DNA from: JAKSCF01 sp028279945
Lineage (GTDB): Bacteria > Bacillota > Clostridia > Peptostreptococcales > JAAYPU01
Reading direction: 5' to 3'
DNA length: 33,624 nucleotides
NCBI GenBank assembly: GCA_028279945.1
Contig: JANQMT010000051.1
Location: 1 to 33,624 of the forward strand
Each line of letters starts with the position of its first letter. The first letter of the stretch is position 1. The notes under the pieces were generated by a model. The model made no database searches and had not been told where the DNA came from. It worked only from the letters and a program-made list of their open reading frames with translations. Position numbers and translations under genes: made by a program. Below are positions 1 to 8,246 of this stretch, in pieces.

Positions 1-757
1 GACGACGGAAGAAGGCGTAATATTAGAAAACTTCTCAATATATGATGCGGGTGATGCCCCTTTGGATTTAAATTGGGAAAGATATTATGGTGATATAGAG
101 AAAACTGCGGAAGAACTCATTAAAGACAAATTTACTCTTTTTATAGGTGGGGACCATTCTGTTACCATACCTCTTTTAGGTGGATTTAGAAAAGCATATG
201 AGGCAAAAAAGATAGGTGTGATTCATTTTGACTGTCATCCGGACTTAATGGATGAGTATGAGGGGCATAAATGGGCCCATGCATGTCCCCTTAGAAGGTT
301 CTTAGAATTTGAAGATGTAGAGACAAAAGATTTAGCGCAGGTAGGTATGCGTTCTTTTGAGCCGGAAGAAGTACACTTTATTAATGAAAATAATATTAAC
401 TTTTATCATGCATCAAAAGTTAATCAACTAGGTGCGGAAGAAGTCACTCAACAATTAATTGAAGCTTATAAAGATTATGACGCCGTCTATATTACAACAG
501 ATATTGATGTATTGGACCCTGCCTATGCGCCGGGAACAGGAACCCCGGAAGGCGGCGGATTGTCAAGCAGGCAAATGATGTACATGACTAGAGAGTTAGT
601 CAAAAACCTGCCTGTCGCAGCATATGACTTAGTAGAAGTTTCTCCACCAAGAGATGTTAATGACATTACCTCATGGGCTGGATTAAAAATTATATATGAA
701 ATATTCGCCGGACTTTATGAAAATAAAAATCCTAATTTTATTAAAATAAGAGTTTAG
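1..757 (+). CDS. speB: agmatinase (ureohydrolase family), 5' end missing
   Basis: The reading frame is already open at base 2 and the first internal ATG lies at 62, so the gene enters from the left edge; about 251 codons are visible. Agmatinase hydrolyses agmatine to putrescine and urea in polyamine synthesis, using a two-manganese centre in the cytoplasm. Metal-ligand motifs of the arginase/agmatinase superfamily are all present: GGDHS, then FDCHPD (normally DxHxD), then DIDVLDP followed by the substrate-loop motif PGTGTPEGGG. The last of these favours agmatinase over arginase. The missing N-terminus is probably 30-40 residues, judging by the usual family length of about 290. An NhaC-type antiporter follows after only 10 bases, so the two are probably co-transcribed. 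Formiminoglutamase or guanidinobutyrase activity cannot be excluded from sequence alone. Confidence 0.88.
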   Translation, partial: TTEEGVILENFSIYDAGDAPLDLNWERYYGDIEKTAEELIKDKFTLFIGGDHSVTIPLLGGFRKAYEAKKIGVIHFDCHPDLMDEYEGHKWAHACPLRRFLEFEDVETKDLAQVGMRSFEPEEVHFINENNINFYHASKVNQLGAEEVTQQLIEAYKDYDAVYITTDIDVLDPAYAPGTGTPEGGGLSSRQMMYMTRELVKNLPVAAYDLVEVSPPRDVNDITSWAGLKIIYEIFAGLYENKNPNFIKIRV

Positions 758-767
758 GAGGGCTAAT

Positions 768-2147
768 ATGGAAGGAAGTTACGGAATTTTATCAGTTTTA
801 CCATTGCTTGTTATGCTGGGATTAGTAATATGGACGAAAAGAATATTTGAATCAATACTTGTGGCAATTGGTTTTGCTTTAATCATTCAATATGGCTTTA
901 GTATTGATGTTATATATGCATTTGAAGAAAAACTATATGGTATGCTTGCCAGCGAAACATATCCTTGGATTTTAATTATTTTAATTCTATTTGGTGCTCT
1001 AATTAATCTGTTAATTGAATCAGGCGGTACTCTAGGATTTGCTAAATATGCTGAAAGGGTTATTAAATCAGAAAAAAGCAGCCTTATCGTAACGTGGATT
1101 TTAGGCATTTTAATATTTGTTGATGATTATTTAAATAACTTAACAATTGGCGCTGCCATGAGAGGAATAACGGATCAGCATAAGGTGCCGAGAGAAATGA
1201 CCGCAATGGCTATCAATGTAACCGGAGCACCGGTATGCGTATTATTGCCTTTCTCAACTTGGGCAGCATTTATTTACGGATTAATGCTGGAAGTTGGTGT
1301 AGCAGAGGGTGGATTAATATCTGAATATACAAAGCTTATACCCTTCATTTTCTTTGCAATCGTTATGGTAGGTATGGTTCCATTTATGGCCTTAGGCATT
1401 ATTCCTAGATTTGGACCCATAAAAAAAGCCTATGAAAGAGTTGAAAAAACAGGAAAAACATTCCCAGAAGACTTAGCGGATACAATGGGTATTGAGTTTG
1501 CTGAAACTCAAGCAAGAATCAAAGAAAAAGGAGAACCAAAGCTATATGATTTTTTAATTCCTATCATAGCTGTTATTGTACTTGTCATAACAACCGAAGA
1601 AATAATGTATGGTTTATTCCTTGCATTGGCATTATGCTTCATACTATATGTTCCCAGAAAAAAGATGAATATTAGGGAATTCTTTGACAATTTCTTTGAA
1701 GGCGCAAAAGAGATGTTATTCATAGCTATTTTTGTTATGATGGCATTTATATTTGTGGAAGCAGTTGAAGAACTTGGTTTATCTGAGTATGTCATAACCT
1801 CAGTAGAGCCTTACTTAAACGGAGCACTTCTTCCGGCATTGGCGTTTGTAATAGTAGCTGTTTTAGCTTTCTTTGGAATAGATTTCTGGGGTATTATGAT
1901 ATTGATGTTCCCCATCGTAGCGCCATTGGCACAAGCTTCAGGTGTAAATGTATATTTATCATTAGGAGGCGTAGTTTCAGGAGCCGTATTTGGTGGAATG
2001 GCCTGTTTCTTCTCAGAACAAATGATAATGAGTTCAACATCTGTACAAATTAGACCAACAGATCAAGCAGTCTGTTTGCTTCCGTATGCATTAATAGCAT
2101 GCGCTGCTACTACCATCTTATATTTAATATTTGGTTTTGCTTTATAA
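768..2147 (+). CDS. NhaC-family Na+/H+ antiporter-like membrane protein
   Basis: This 459-residue protein is almost entirely hydrophobic, with roughly eleven or twelve predicted membrane segments and short charged loops. It resembles the NhaC/YuiF ion-transporter superfamily, whose members exchange protons for sodium or for small organic ions. Features seen are an N-terminal hydrophobic block, an acidic intramembrane stretch (IFVDDYLNN near residues 118-126), a central charged cytoplasmic loop around residues 215-260, and a C-terminal half rich in Gly and Phe with GIDFWGI. The start is fixed by an AGGAGGG site just after the agmatinase stop. Tight linkage to agmatinase suggests a role in exchange of a polyamine precursor or product, or in pH/sodium balance under polyamine stress. 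That is inference; the substrate is not readable from the sequence. No clear T-rich terminator follows. Confidence 0.8.
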   Translation: MEGSYGILSVLPLLVMLGLVIWTKRIFESILVAIGFALIIQYGFSIDVIYAFEEKLYGMLASETYPWILIILILFGALINLLIESGGTLGFAKYAERVIKSEKSSLIVTWILGILIFVDDYLNNLTIGAAMRGITDQHKVPREMTAMAINVTGAPVCVLLPFSTWAAFIYGLMLEVGVAEGGLISEYTKLIPFIFFAIVMVGMVPFMALGIIPRFGPIKKAYERVEKTGKTFPEDLADTMGIEFAETQARIKEKGEPKLYDFLIPIIAVIVLVITTEEIMYGLFLALALCFILYVPRKKMNIREFFDNFFEGAKEMLFIAIFVMMAFIFVEAVEELGLSEYVITSVEPYLNGALLPALAFVIVAVLAFFGIDFWGIMILMFPIVAPLAQASGVNVYLSLGGVVSGAVFGGMACFFSEQMIMSSTSVQIRPTDQAVCLLPYALIACAATTILYLIFGFAL

Positions 2148-2204
2148 AGCAATCTATAAATGTTATTAAAAGAATCTTTATTCCATCCATAAATTCTTAT
2201 ATAC

Positions 2205-2236
2205 TAGTAGATGATACGTAAACGTATCATCTACTA
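2205..2236. promoter_or_regulatory. long palindrome in the alr leader (probable operator)
   Basis: Two 15-base arms (2205-2219 and 2222-2236) are exact reverse complements, separated only by AA. The right arm ends 21 bases before the alr ATG. No T-tract follows, so it is not an ordinary intrinsic terminator for the gene upstream. A possible -10 hexamer TATACT (2200-2205) abuts its left edge, which would put the palindrome over the transcription start, a usual place for a repressor site. The -35 (TTTATT, 2177-2182) is poor. Which protein binds is unknown. Confidence 0.6.
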
Positions 2237-2257
2237 AGACAAAGTACGGAGGGCTTT

Positions 2258-3421
2258 ATGGATATAAGAGAGATTAAATGGGCTGAGGTTAATCTAGACC
2301 ATCTGATACATAACTTAAAACAAATAAGACAGCATGTAGGGGAAGAAATCAAAATTGCTGCTGTGGTTAAAGCCAATGGATATGGTCATGGGGCGTTAGA
2401 AATGGCAGATGTTCTATTGAATAACGGTGCTGATATGCTTGCGGTTTCATCCATTAATGAAGCGGTTGAAATAAGAAAACAAAACCCTAAAGCTCAGACA
2501 CTGGTGCTGGGCTATACACCATCAGAAAATATTGAAGAGGCCATAAAGCATGGTGTCATTCAAACCATCTATTCCTACGACCAAGCCATACAATATTCAA
2601 AAGTTGCTGAAAGAATAGGAATGGGTATCAGTATTCATATAAAAATTGATACCGGTATGAATAGAATTGGTTTTCAGCCTAGCGATGAAGCTGTAAAAGA
2701 AATTATTAAAATATATCAATTGCCCAATGTGAAAATTAATGGTATTTTCTCTCATCTGGCATGTGCGGATGAAACCGATAAGACGTTTTCGTATCAACAG
2801 TATGAATTGTTTTTATACTTCATAGAAAAACTACAAGAGAACAATATTAAAATACCTATTAAACATATATCAAACAGTGCGGCTATAATGGATATGCCGG
2901 ATATGAATATGGATATGGTGAGGCCGGGGATTATTTTATATGGTCTTTATCCTTCTAATGAAGTAAAAAAAGACGTATTGAATCTAAAGCCGGTGATGTC
3001 TTTTAAAACAAGAATATCCCATGTCAAAACATTAAGTAAAGATGGGGGCATCAGCTATGGATTAAAGTATCAGGGAAAAAAAGGGCAGAAAATCGCTACG
3101 ATCCCTGTAGGTTATGCTGACGGATATACTCGACTTCTAAGCAATAAAGGGCATGCCATTGTACATGGGAAGAAAGCACCTGTTGTAGGAACTGTTTGTA
3201 TGGATCAGTGTATGCTGGATGTTTCTATGATTAATGATGTTAAGGCCGGAGATGAAGTATTGTTATTTGGCGGAGATCATTCTCATTCAATCACCACAGA
3301 GGAAGTAGCTGAATGTATCGGAACCATTAACTATGAAACCATTTGTATGGTAGGAAGGCGAGTGCCTCGGGTGTATATTAAAAACGGAGAAATAGTAAAA
3401 ATAAAAGACTACCTCAAATGA
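2258..3421 (+). CDS. alr: alanine racemase
   Basis: This PLP-dependent enzyme interconverts L- and D-alanine for peptidoglycan synthesis in the cytoplasm. The 387-residue length is normal for Alr. The PLP lysine is K38 in the motif VVKANGYGHG. The second catalytic residue is Tyr267 in the GGISYGLKY context. The motif MVRPGIILYGLYP marks the end of the TIM barrel, and GTVCMDQCMLD lies in the C-terminal beta domain. The start is supported by a CGGAGGG site. The gene stands alone between the antiporter and an S-layer gene, with a palindrome in front and a terminator behind. The isolated position suggests its own regulation. No sporulation or VanT-like extensions are visible. Confidence 0.95.
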   Translation: MDIREIKWAEVNLDHLIHNLKQIRQHVGEEIKIAAVVKANGYGHGALEMADVLLNNGADMLAVSSINEAVEIRKQNPKAQTLVLGYTPSENIEEAIKHGVIQTIYSYDQAIQYSKVAERIGMGISIHIKIDTGMNRIGFQPSDEAVKEIIKIYQLPNVKINGIFSHLACADETDKTFSYQQYELFLYFIEKLQENNIKIPIKHISNSAAIMDMPDMNMDMVRPGIILYGLYPSNEVKKDVLNLKPVMSFKTRISHVKTLSKDGGISYGLKYQGKKGQKIATIPVGYADGYTRLLSNKGHAIVHGKKAPVVGTVCMDQCMLDVSMINDVKAGDEVLLFGGDHSHSITTEEVAECIGTINYETICMVGRRVPRVYIKNGEIVKIKDYLK

Positions 3422-3449
3422 TTTAAGATTTACATAAGATGTCTTACGA

Positions 3450-3482
3450 AAACCATGGGATAATTTTCATGGTTTATTTTTT
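3450..3482 (+). terminator. intrinsic terminator after alr
   Basis: An 8-bp stem, AAACCATG (3450-3457) with CATGGTTT (3468-3475), has a 10-base loop and is followed by a run of T residues (3477-3482). Confidence 0.8.
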
Positions 3483-3551
3483 TAGATTTTTTTGCTGTGA
3501 CTTTATTATTATTTTCCATGTTTCACCATGACAAAAACTGAATATTTTTAA

Positions 3552-3580
3552 TTGACATATAATTCAGTCAATGATAAAAT
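3552..3580 (+). promoter_or_regulatory. consensus vegetative promoter of the S-layer gene
   Basis: A perfect -35 TTGACA (3552-3557) is separated by exactly 17 bases from -10 TAAAAT (3575-3580). Transcription would start near 3587, leaving a leader of about 35 bases with AAAGGAGG. A consensus promoter fits the very high expression expected of an S-layer protein. Confidence 0.85.
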
Positions 3581-3620
3581 GAATTCCACCACTGATAACA
3601 AACAAAGGAGGAATTTTCTT

Positions 3621-6293
3621 ATGCGAAAAGTACTTTCGTTTGTACTGGTATTTTCACTGGTACTTGGCAGCTTGGGTGTTTCATTTACTGCTGCGGGAGC
3701 ATCTACACCTTCAGATGTAGTAGGTACGGAGTTTGAAACAGAAGTCAAAGTATTAATGGCCCTTGATGTTGTAACAGGATATCCGGATGGCAGCTATAAG
3801 CCGGAAGGGGCTGTAACAAGAGCAGAAATAGCTGCGCTTATGGTTAGGGTGCTGGGTCTGGATGATGCAGCCGAATTTTTTGGAGTAAGCAGTTTTAGTG
3901 ATATGTCAGGACATTGGGCAGACAAATATGTTGCCGTTATTGCCGGAAAAGATATTGTAAATGGTTATCCGGATGGGACTTTTAAACCGGATGCAAAAGT
4001 ATCCTTCCCTGAAGCATTAACGATGATCTCAAGAGCACTTGGCTATAAGGACGGATGTGAAGATTTAATTGGAGATTGGCCGGTTAACTATCTATCTTTA
4101 GCAGAAGATCTTAACGTGACAGATGATGTAAATGTTGTTTTCTCAGGATCTGCTGACAGAGGTGCGGTAGCTACAATGCTCTTCAATTCACTTTCTGTTG
4201 CAAATGTAAGCGTTGATAACGACGGGAATGTATCAAAGAAAACACTTAACCGTCAAAGTAATGATGACGAAGATGCTGAGTATGTTACTTTTCTTACAAA
4301 GTTAGACTGCTATTTTGTGGAAGATGATTTTATTGATGCAGAAGATGCGGAAGATGCATTGATTGATGTATCTAACTACGTATTTGCAAAGGCAGATGTA
4401 TACCGATTGGATAAAAATAATGATAATGAATTGAATGATGATGATCCTATTATTGCAATAGATCAAGTGACGAGTGACACCGTTACGGGACTATATGACC
4501 ATGTTAACGATACTTATGGTATTAAATTTACGGATGCAAACAATGAAGAGTATGATGTTACCGCCGCTGAACCCGACACTAAAGTATACGTGAATGGAGG
4601 AGAAACAACATTCTCTGATGCGCAATTAATTCTTTTGGGTTTTTATATGACTGTTTATGGAGAGCTGGATGAAAAGGATGATAATAAATTTGCCACAATT
4701 GACGGAATCGTTGCATGGGCAGCTACTGGGGAATACCTTGCGGAAGAGGAAGAACTTGAAGAAATTGAAGAGGCTCTTGAAGATGGTACAGGAGAAATCT
4801 TTGGCGTCGAGCTTCCAACAGTAGGTAATAAAGGAGAAGAACTTGATTTTACAAATATTACGGTTGATGGTGCAGCCGGTAAGCTTGAAGATATCCAAGA
4901 AGGCGATGTTGTAACCGTATTTGCCTCTGCCGGTAAAAAAAACGATGATGGCGAATATGATAAAGTATTATTGGTTGTTACAAGAGAAACCAAAGAAATA
5001 AAAGTTAAGAAAATAGATGAAAGTAATGATGAAAGCAAAGGAGAAGTTATCGATATGGAGGGGAATGCATATAAGATAACTTACGAAGAAGCAAAAGGAA
5101 AAATACTGGGTGGAAAACTTGAAGTATGTGAAGAGAAAACTTCAATTGAAGATTTTAAAGTTGGAAATACTTATAAAATAATATTTGATACTTTTGGATA
5201 TGTTTATAGCTCTGAAGAAATAGAATCAACACCGGATCTTTACGGTATTGTAATAGCTGCATCAAATGGTGGAAGTACTCGCAATCCGGAAATTAAGCTG
5301 TTTACCAGTGATGGAGAAACCACTACTTTTGATGTAAATATTGATGAAGACGATACAGAAGATGCACTTCTAAAAGACGGTGTATGGGGGTCGTACATTA
5401 CCACTAACTTTACACCCGATGGTAGCGGCGGTTATTCAACGCCTAGTCAAATAATAGCTGTATCTTATGAACTTAACCCATCCGGTAAAATTGACAAACT
5501 TACCGCTTTAATTACTGACAACACTCAAAAAGCAGATGATAAATCCTATAGTGGAAAGAGCGAAAAGTGGAATGGCAATGGATTTAAAAGCAGCGGTGTC
5601 ATCTTTTATATAGCAGATGATCCGGCGGTAGCATCAACCGGTTCAATTACAGGCCTTGTTAATGACGGTGACTGGGATGTTCTGGATAAGCTTGAAGATG
5701 ACGATGAATATACGGCACTGTATGCTTTGGATGATGGGGATATTGAGGTAATGGTAATCCTTGATGGCACTTCAAATGATGAATACTTCGCTGTAACCGG
5801 AGTCTCAGATATAGACGATGATAAAGCTGAAGTTGAAGGTTTCATAGATGGTAAAGCAGTAACTAAAATTTCAGAAGCTAAAAACTCTGAAGCGCTCAAT
5901 GATAAAAGTGAAGATAATTTCGTATATGTAGTCAGTTATAGTGCCGGAGAAATCAATAAAGCTACAATGGTTAGAACCGGTACTGCTCTTGAAGATATCG
6001 TAGAATACGGCTATGAGCATGGTATAGTCACAGATACAGAAAATAATGGATTTGATGTAACTGCTGATGCAGTGGAGACATACGTAGAACTGGCAGATGA
6101 TGTTGTAGTATACGAAATAAAATTTATAGACAAAGAACCGGTTGATATTGAAGTCGGTGATACCAATGACATCGATAAAGATGATTTTATCATTTGCATC
6201 TATAATAAGGGTGAAGAGGCTGAGATGGTAGTTGTCGTCGACGAAGATGATATTGAAGATTATGAAAAATATCTTATAAATAAAGGGCTTTAA
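3621..6293 (+). CDS. SLH-domain S-layer protein
   Basis: This 890-residue exported protein probably forms or contributes to the surface layer. A signal peptide (MRKVLSFVLVF..., cleavage probably after about residue 27 near TAAGA) is followed by three SLH-type modules. The first is at about 33-75 (TGYPDGSYKPEGAVTRAE), the second at about 92-145 (NGYPDGTFKPDAKVSFPE), and a more degenerate third at about 155-200. SLH modules bind pyruvylated secondary wall polymer. The rest is very rich in Asp/Glu, probably calcium-binding and beta-structured, with no recognised enzymatic domain. The frame is open upstream to 3552, but that ATG lies inside the -35 region. The ATG at 3621 has AAAGGAGG nine bases ahead and begins the signal peptide, so it is the real start. 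The gene is monocistronic, with its own promoter and terminator. Confidence 0.9.
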   Translation: MRKVLSFVLVFSLVLGSLGVSFTAAGASTPSDVVGTEFETEVKVLMALDVVTGYPDGSYKPEGAVTRAEIAALMVRVLGLDDAAEFFGVSSFSDMSGHWADKYVAVIAGKDIVNGYPDGTFKPDAKVSFPEALTMISRALGYKDGCEDLIGDWPVNYLSLAEDLNVTDDVNVVFSGSADRGAVATMLFNSLSVANVSVDNDGNVSKKTLNRQSNDDEDAEYVTFLTKLDCYFVEDDFIDAEDAEDALIDVSNYVFAKADVYRLDKNNDNELNDDDPIIAIDQVTSDTVTGLYDHVNDTYGIKFTDANNEEYDVTAAEPDTKVYVNGGETTFSDAQLILLGFYMTVYGELDEKDDNKFATIDGIVAWAATGEYLAEEEELEEIEEALEDGTGEIFGVELPTVGNKGEELDFTNITVDGAAGKLEDIQEGDVVTVFASAGKKNDDGEYDKVLLVVTRETKEIKVKKIDESNDESKGEVIDMEGNAYKITYEEAKGKILGGKLEVCEEKTSIEDFKVGNTYKIIFDTFGYVYSSEEIESTPDLYGIVIAASNGGSTRNPEIKLFTSDGETTTFDVNIDEDDTEDALLKDGVWGSYITTNFTPDGSGGYSTPSQIIAVSYELNPSGKIDKLTALITDNTQKADDKSYSGKSEKWNGNGFKSSGVIFYIADDPAVASTGSITGLVNDGDWDVLDKLEDDDEYTALYALDDGDIEVMVILDGTSNDEYFAVTGVSDIDDDKAEVEGFIDGKAVTKISEAKNSEALNDKSEDNFVYVVSYSAGEINKATMVRTGTALEDIVEYGYEHGIVTDTENNGFDVTADAVETYVELADDVVVYEIKFIDKEPVDIEVGDTNDIDKDDFIICIYNKGEEAEMVVVVDEDDIEDYEKYLINKGL

Positions 6294-6331
6294 TATCAAG
6301 TTATTGGTAAACAGAATATATATAAACTCAT

Positions 6332-6374
6332 AAAGTTCTCATTGATTTCCGATGAGAACTTTTTCCTTTTTTTA
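6332..6374 (+). terminator. strong intrinsic terminator after the S-layer gene
   Basis: An 11-bp perfect stem (6332-6342 with 6352-6362) has a 9-base loop. A T-rich tail interrupted only by CC follows. Confidence 0.9.
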
Positions 6375-6450
6375 TTTATATATCTATTATTCTTGACTTA
6401 TTTCATAGCGTTTTCAGCTTTCTAATTGGATATAAATCCGGTTATTTTTA

Positions 6451-6459
6451 TGCTATAAT
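6451..6459 (+). promoter_or_regulatory. extended -10 promoter element
   Basis: TGCTATAAT is a TGn-extended -10. The region 17 bases upstream has no good -35, which extended -10 promoters can tolerate. The next gene start is at 6535, leaving a leader of about 70 bases. Confidence 0.55.
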
Positions 6460-6534
6460 AACATAGAATACTATTGTACCAATGAAGAGAAGGAATGCAA
6501 AAACGCTTCTATATATGAATAAGGAGGAAAGCTT

Positions 6535-6687
6535 TTGATAGAAAAAATAATATTTTGGGGACTGTTGGCATTAATACTCTATTTTGCATACCGTAAAGCT
6601 GAAAAAACAGTTAAAGCCCTGGACCAAGAGGATAAAAGACAATCAGAAGCTGGTGATAAGCAGGAAGAAAGAGGAAAAGAAAAATAA
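6535..6687 (+). CDS. 50-residue single-pass membrane micro-protein, TTG start
   Basis: The frame opens with TTG at 6535, 7 bases after a strong AAGGAGG (6521-6527), and encodes 50 residues ending in TAA at 6687. Residues 3-19 (EKIIFWGLLALILYFAY) form one membrane segment. They are followed by a basic residue pair and a highly charged, probably helical tail of about 30 residues ending in KEK. The topology is likely N-out with a cytoplasmic tail, judging by the positive residues just after the segment. No family is recognised. It lies 77 bases upstream of a small ferredoxin gene and may share its transcript, so a membrane tether for a redox partner is one guess. An ATG-initiated frame over the same region (from 6584) lacks a ribosome binding site and reads as a Lys-rich shadow. 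Confidence 0.7.
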   Translation: MIEKIIFWGLLALILYFAYRKAEKTVKALDQEDKRQSEAGDKQEERGKEK

Positions 6688-6764
6688 AACAAAAAAGTGT
6701 TTAGATAAAAGAATAGTGGGTATTAGATATTGTGAAAAACTATATTTAGAAAGAGGAGCTTTCA

Positions 6765-6971
6765 ATGGATAAGAATATTAAAATAAGGATTGATGAGAAA
6801 CGATGTCCGGCTGATCATCCTTGCCCGTCTATTCGAATATGTCCAACTAAGGCCATTAGTCAAAAAAAAATTTTTTTCGGACTGCCGGAAATCGATTACG
6901 AAAAATGTATTAATTGTAAGAAGTGTATTGATTTCTGTCCATTAGGAGCAATTATTGAAGAAGGACAATAG
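6765..6971 (+). CDS. small 4Fe-4S ferredoxin with a variant first cluster motif
   Basis: This 68-residue cytoplasmic electron carrier starts after AGAGGAG. The C-terminal half has a textbook 4Fe-4S motif, CINCKKCIDFCP. The N-terminal half has cysteines at 14, 20 and 26 in the spacing C-x5-C-x5-CP (RCPADHPCPSIRICP) instead of CxxCxxCxxxCP. With the second half it may still bind one or two clusters. Similar short proteins with the CP-xxx-HPCP opening occur in Clostridia, as far as I recall, but their partner is not known to me. The upstream micro-protein and downstream transglycosylase give no obvious redox pathway. An internal run of nine A and seven T around 6866-6877 is a potential slippage site. 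Confidence 0.85.
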   Translation: MDKNIKIRIDEKRCPADHPCPSIRICPTKAISQKKIFFGLPEIDYEKCINCKKCIDFCPLGAIIEEGQ

Positions 6972-7011
6972 AAAATGTCATCAATTATTAATAAAAAAAA
7001 GAGTAAAATAA

Positions 7012-7020
7012 TGATATAAT
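7012..7020 (+). promoter_or_regulatory. extended -10 promoter element of the transglycosylase gene
   Basis: TGATATAAT (TGn plus perfect TATAAT) lies 33 bases before the ATG at 7054. No convincing -35 is visible. Confidence 0.6.
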
Positions 7021-7053
7021 CGGTTTAAACAAAATATAAAGGAAGGAAGATAT

Positions 7054-8094
7054 ATGTTTAAACGAATTATATCATTATTTATTATAATGATCTTGTTTTC
7101 GACATCTATCGCATTTGCCAATACAGAAAAACAAGAAGTCACCGTATATAATAAAGGTATACATATTAATGGAGAAAAAATTATCAATGCCCACTCTTTA
7201 TATCCGTATTTTGAATATAAAGATATTGTCTATTTTCCCCTTACCTATCAGAATAGCAAAATCTTAGGATTTGAAGTCATGTGGGATGAGGAATCCCAAA
7301 AATTATTGATTACAACCCAAGATTCGGAACAAAAAAATTATGATGAACAGTGGATTAAGCAAGACTGGAACAAGATAGCAGCAGAAAAATCAGATGTAAA
7401 ACTGTTCATCAACGATAAAGAATATTTATCCGATGATTACCCCATTATGGAGTACGAATACATCACTTATGTTCCGCTGACCCACAAAGTAATAGCAGAT
7501 TATTTGAAATGGGATTTTTTCTTCAATTTGTACACAGGTATCTATATATCTACAGATGAGGCCCTAAGTGCAGCAAGCATGTTTGATGAAGTATCTTTTA
7601 ACTACTATAAAGCTTTGGCAAATCATGCAATGACACTCAATAAAAAATTAACGGAAGCAGATGCTATGCGTATTATCATGCTTATCAAAGAAAAATGCCA
7701 GTTATATGATATGGATGAACTGCTAATATATGCAACCGTATGGCAAGAAAGCAATTTTGATCCCAATACATATTACAAAGGTGCTATAGGCCTTATGCAG
7801 ATTATGAAAAGCACAGGCGCAAATGCAGGACTGACGGCTAAGATGCTGTATGACCCAGAAATCAATGTGGATTTTGGGGTAAGATACCTAAAGGATAAGA
7901 TGGATCGTTATGATCAACAAGTAGTGTTAGCCTTATCCGCTTACAATCAAGGTATTACACGTGTAGACAAAGGCATTTATAATATTAAATATCACGATGG
8001 CGTGATGAGCAAAAAGGCGAAAATAGAAGCCTATTTGAAAGAACAAGGCATTACCGTTACAACAGATTCCAGTGAAGAAAACACGATCAATTAA
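7054..8094 (+). CDS. secreted lytic transglycosylase with copper amine oxidase-like N-domain
   Basis: The 346-residue protein has a signal peptide (residues 1-22, ending SIAFA). A region at about 25-165 resembles the copper amine oxidase N-terminal-like domain found on many clostridial surface proteins (NGEKIINAHSLYPYFEYKD, later YVPLTHKVIADYLKWD). A C-terminal SLT/goose-lysozyme-like domain covers about 205-320. The catalytic glutamate is Glu232 in WQESNFDP, followed by GAIGLMQIM and ALSAYNQG, the classic SLT motifs. Such enzymes cleave the MurNAc-GlcNAc bond of peptidoglycan with formation of the 1,6-anhydro product, outside the membrane. The start follows GGAAGG and its own extended -10. 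A terminator follows directly, so it appears monocistronic. A role in growth, spore cortex or envelope assembly cannot be told apart here. Confidence 0.88.
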   Translation: MFKRIISLFIIMILFSTSIAFANTEKQEVTVYNKGIHINGEKIINAHSLYPYFEYKDIVYFPLTYQNSKILGFEVMWDEESQKLLITTQDSEQKNYDEQWIKQDWNKIAAEKSDVKLFINDKEYLSDDYPIMEYEYITYVPLTHKVIADYLKWDFFFNLYTGIYISTDEALSAASMFDEVSFNYYKALANHAMTLNKKLTEADAMRIIMLIKEKCQLYDMDELLIYATVWQESNFDPNTYYKGAIGLMQIMKSTGANAGLTAKMLYDPEINVDFGVRYLKDKMDRYDQQVVLALSAYNQGITRVDKGIYNIKYHDGVMSKKAKIEAYLKEQGITVTTDSSEENTIN

Positions 8095-8106
8095 CAAAAA
8101 AATGAG

Positions 8107-8152
8107 AAAGAATTTTGTGTTATACCGTATGTATAAACAAAATTCTTTTTTA
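8107..8152 (+). terminator. intrinsic terminator after the transglycosylase gene
   Basis: A long stem pairs AAAGAATTTTGT (from 8107) with ACAAAATTCTTT (ending about 8148). It extends inward by GTTATAC/GTATAA(C) with a one-base irregularity, and ends in a T run. Confidence 0.85.
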
Positions 8153-8156
8153 ATGT

Positions 8157-8184
8157 TTGCTATTATTCATAAAAATGCTATTAT
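8157..8184 (+). promoter_or_regulatory. putative purL promoter
   Basis: TTGCTA (8157-8162), a 16-base spacer and TATTAT (8179-8184) with an upstream TGC extension form a plausible promoter. No purine riboswitch or paired PurBox is visible between here and the purL ATG. Confidence 0.45.
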
Positions 8185-8246
8185 ATAGATGTGTGTGAGA
8201 TACTTCTATACTAAAGAATATAGGACTGCATAATTGGAGGAAAAAA

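Noticed and set aside
4655..5038. Serine-rich open frame on the minus strand inside the S-layer gene
   Set aside because: It is the mirror of an Asp/Glu-rich coding region, with no ribosome binding site; same for the frames at 5606-5899, 5871-6299 and 6011-6199.
6584..6772. Lys-rich 62-codon frame starting at an ATG
   Set aside because: No ribosome binding site, and it overlaps a better frame that starts at TTG 6535 with AAGGAGG ahead.
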